Shown piece after piece: positions 5,282 to 6,233 of a stretch of DNA of 6,233 bases. Both the position numbers and the translations under genes were made by a program. The stretch spans positions 1-6,233 of the forward strand of contig JAFOHH010000135.1 in assembly GCA_017421905.1 (NCBI GenBank). Direction: 5' to 3'. Position 1 is the stretch's first letter; every line of letters starts with the position of its first letter. Under the pieces are notes generated by a model that ran no database searches, was not told the origin of the DNA, and saw nothing but the letters and a program-made list of their open reading frames with translations. This DNA is from Clostridia bacterium (lineage in GTDB: Bacteria; Bacillota; Clostridia; Christensenellales; Borkfalkiaceae).

Positions 5282-5310
5282 TTGCGTTTTGTATTTTATC
5301 GTGTTACAAT
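5282..5310 (+). promoter_or_regulatory. Predicted spo0A promoter
   Basis: TTGCGT (5282-5287) and TACAAT (5305-5310) are separated by 17 bp, with TGT forming an extended -10 that may compensate for the weak -35. The start would be near 5317, giving a leader of about 20 nt. The in-frame TTG at 5289 lies inside this promoter and so cannot be the real start codon. Confidence 0.7.
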
Positions 5311-5322
5311 ATAGGCAAGGAA

Positions 5323-5328
5323 AAGGAG
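5323..5328 (+). promoter_or_regulatory. Ribosome binding site that sets the spo0A start
   Basis: AAGGAG lies 8 nt before ATG 5337. It selects this ATG over the TTG at 5289, which would add 16 residues not seen in Spo0A proteins. Confidence 0.9.
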
Positions 5329-5336
5329 AAGCAATT

Positions 5337-6089
5337 ATGAAAACTGTTGTAATTATCGAAGCAAACGAAGCGCAAAACACCTGCCTTGCCGAGTGCCTTG
5401 CAAACAGCGGTGCGTTTTGCGTGGTTGGGCAAGCGCGCGATGGCGTTGAAGGGCTGGAATTAATTGAAAAGACTTGTCCCGACGCCGTTGTTCTGGATAT
5501 CGTGCTCCCCGGCATGGACGGTATTTCCGTAATGGAGAGCATTCTTGCAAAAGGCTTACACCCCAAAATATTAGTGGTTAGTGCGTTTAGCGCAGAGCGT
5601 ATTATCGAAAGTGCCAAGCGCAACGGCGCAGGATATTTTCTTGTAAAGCCGGTAGAAAGCACGGTGGTAAAGGATCGGCTTTTAGATTTGTGCGAACCCA
5701 AGCCTTTTTCTTCTTGCATAGCGGAAAATTATCCAAACAGTCGAGAGATAGACGAGCGCATCAGTAATATTTTTATCACGGTCGGCATTCCGCCGCATAT
5801 CAAGGGCTACAATTATTTGCGCGAAGGGGTAAAAATGACAATGCAACGCCCCAGCATTATCAACAACATTACCAAGCAGTTATATCCACAAATCGGCAAA
5901 AAGTACGATACCTCCGCCAGCAAGGTAGAGCGCGCCATTCGCCACGCCATAGAGGTTGCTTGGAATAGGGGAAGAATTGAAACGATAAACACGCTATTCG
6001 GCGTGCGCGCCTACGTTGGTAACGAAAAGCCAACCAACGGCGAATTTATCGCCCTCGTTGCCGATAAAATGATGATTGATAAGCCGTAA
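5337..6089 (+). CDS. spo0A: Sporulation master regulator Spo0A (response regulator)
   Basis: The 250-residue protein is slightly shorter than B. subtilis Spo0A. Residues 1-118 are a receiver domain: phospho-acceptor Asp54 in VVLDIVLPGMDG, Ser82 in VVSAF (switch Ser/Thr) and Lys104 in FLVKP are present. The acidic pocket, normally Asp-Asp-Asn, reads Glu8-Ala9-Asn10, so one metal-binding acidic residue is missing. After a short linker (about 119-136), residues about 138-247 are the highly conserved Spo0A DNA-binding domain, with VGIPPHIKGYNYLREG (149-164), the recognition helix region SKVERAIRHAIEVAW (195-209), INTLFG (217-222) and KPTNGEFIALVADK (231-244). In spore formers the phosphorylated protein binds 0A boxes to start sporulation and repress vegetative genes. 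A perfect 0A box upstream suggests autoregulation. spoIVB, often found just before spo0A in Firmicutes, is not the neighbour here. It is transcribed alone and ends at a terminator. Confidence 0.97.
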   Translation: MKTVVIIEANEAQNTCLAECLANSGAFCVVGQARDGVEGLELIEKTCPDAVVLDIVLPGMDGISVMESILAKGLHPKILVVSAFSAERIIESAKRNGAGYFLVKPVESTVVKDRLLDLCEPKPFSSCIAENYPNSREIDERISNIFITVGIPPHIKGYNYLREGVKMTMQRPSIINNITKQLYPQIGKKYDTSASKVERAIRHAIEVAWNRGRIETINTLFGVRAYVGNEKPTNGEFIALVADKMMIDKP

Positions 6090-6143
6090 GCGGAGCAAAA
6101 ATTCCGCCAAAGCGCATTCTAAAATAAAAAACGTCGAGAGAAG

Positions 6144-6177
6144 AAAGCGGTTTTTTGATGAAAAAGCCGCTTTTTTT
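6144..6177 (+). terminator. Rho-independent terminator of spo0A
   Basis: AAAGCGG (6144-6150) pairs with CCGCTTT (6167-6173). The stem continues inward with TTTTT (6151-6155) against AAAAA (6161-6165) past one bulged G, and seven T follow (6171-6177). It lies about 55 bases after the stop codon. A smaller stem, GCGGA (6090-6094) with TCCGC (6103-6107), sits directly after the stop but has no T-run. Confidence 0.88.
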
Positions 6178-6233
6178 GATGCAAAATAAAAAATTCCTAA
6201 AAAAAATGCAAAAAAAGTCATAAAAGTAGTTTA
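6178..6233. other. AT-rich intergenic tail, no gene seen
   Basis: The last 56 bases are mostly A and T with no ribosome binding site, complete promoter or open frame of useful length. This is probably the start of the next intergenic or promoter region. Confidence 0.6.

Noticed and set aside
5289..5336. 16-residue N-terminal extension of Spo0A from TTG
   Set aside because: The codons lie inside the predicted promoter and ribosome binding site, and Spo0A homology starts at the ATG 5337.

Overview
The window looks like ordinary chromosome of an endospore-forming, low-to-mid GC Firmicute, probably an uncultured Clostridia lineage. The main evidence is a clear spo0A gene with its highly conserved DNA-binding domain and a perfect 0A box upstream. 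Further support comes from strong AGGAG-type ribosome binding sites, sigma-A-type promoters (most with an extended -10), U-tailed terminators and AT-rich intergenic DNA. Species-level assignment is not possible by eye.

All supported genes are on the + strand, and each appears to be its own transcription unit. From left to right: (1) positions 1-1303 hold the 3' part of a secreted or surface protein. It is open through the left edge of the window and has an 8-residue T/P-rich tandem repeat, an InlB B-repeat-like module and GLUG-like beta-helix repeats. (2) A 468-base gap follows, with a hairpin, a 21-26 bp tandem repeat, a terminator, an A7T7 palindrome and a promoter. (3) An AraC-family regulator lies at 1772-2641; its true start is downstream of the longest open frame. 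(4) A Ppx/GppA-type phosphatase with a C-terminal HD region lies at 2820-4334. It has its own promoter and ends in two overlapping, mutually exclusive hairpins. (5) A structured leader precedes a 160-residue protein (4529-5011) with a beta-barrel-like N-terminus, a zinc ribbon and a very acidic tail. (6) Two 25-bp hairpin-forming direct repeats and a terminator follow. (7) An AT-rich control region with a perfect 0A box and phased ACAAA motifs leads into spo0A (5337-6089), which ends in a terminator.

The genes do not form an obvious single pathway. Spo0A is the sporulation master regulator and is probably autoregulated. Ppx/GppA-type enzymes act on polyphosphate or (p)ppGpp, so a nutrient-stress theme is conceivable but is only inference. 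I found no CRISPR array, IS element, tRNA, rRNA or toxin-antitoxin pair. The most unusual points are substitutions at key active-site positions in both Spo0A (Ala for the second acidic-pocket Asp) and the Ppx/GppA protein (Lys for the Glu of the GGGSTE motif). The structured leader and the unassigned zinc-ribbon protein come next. I see no convincing new multi-gene system.
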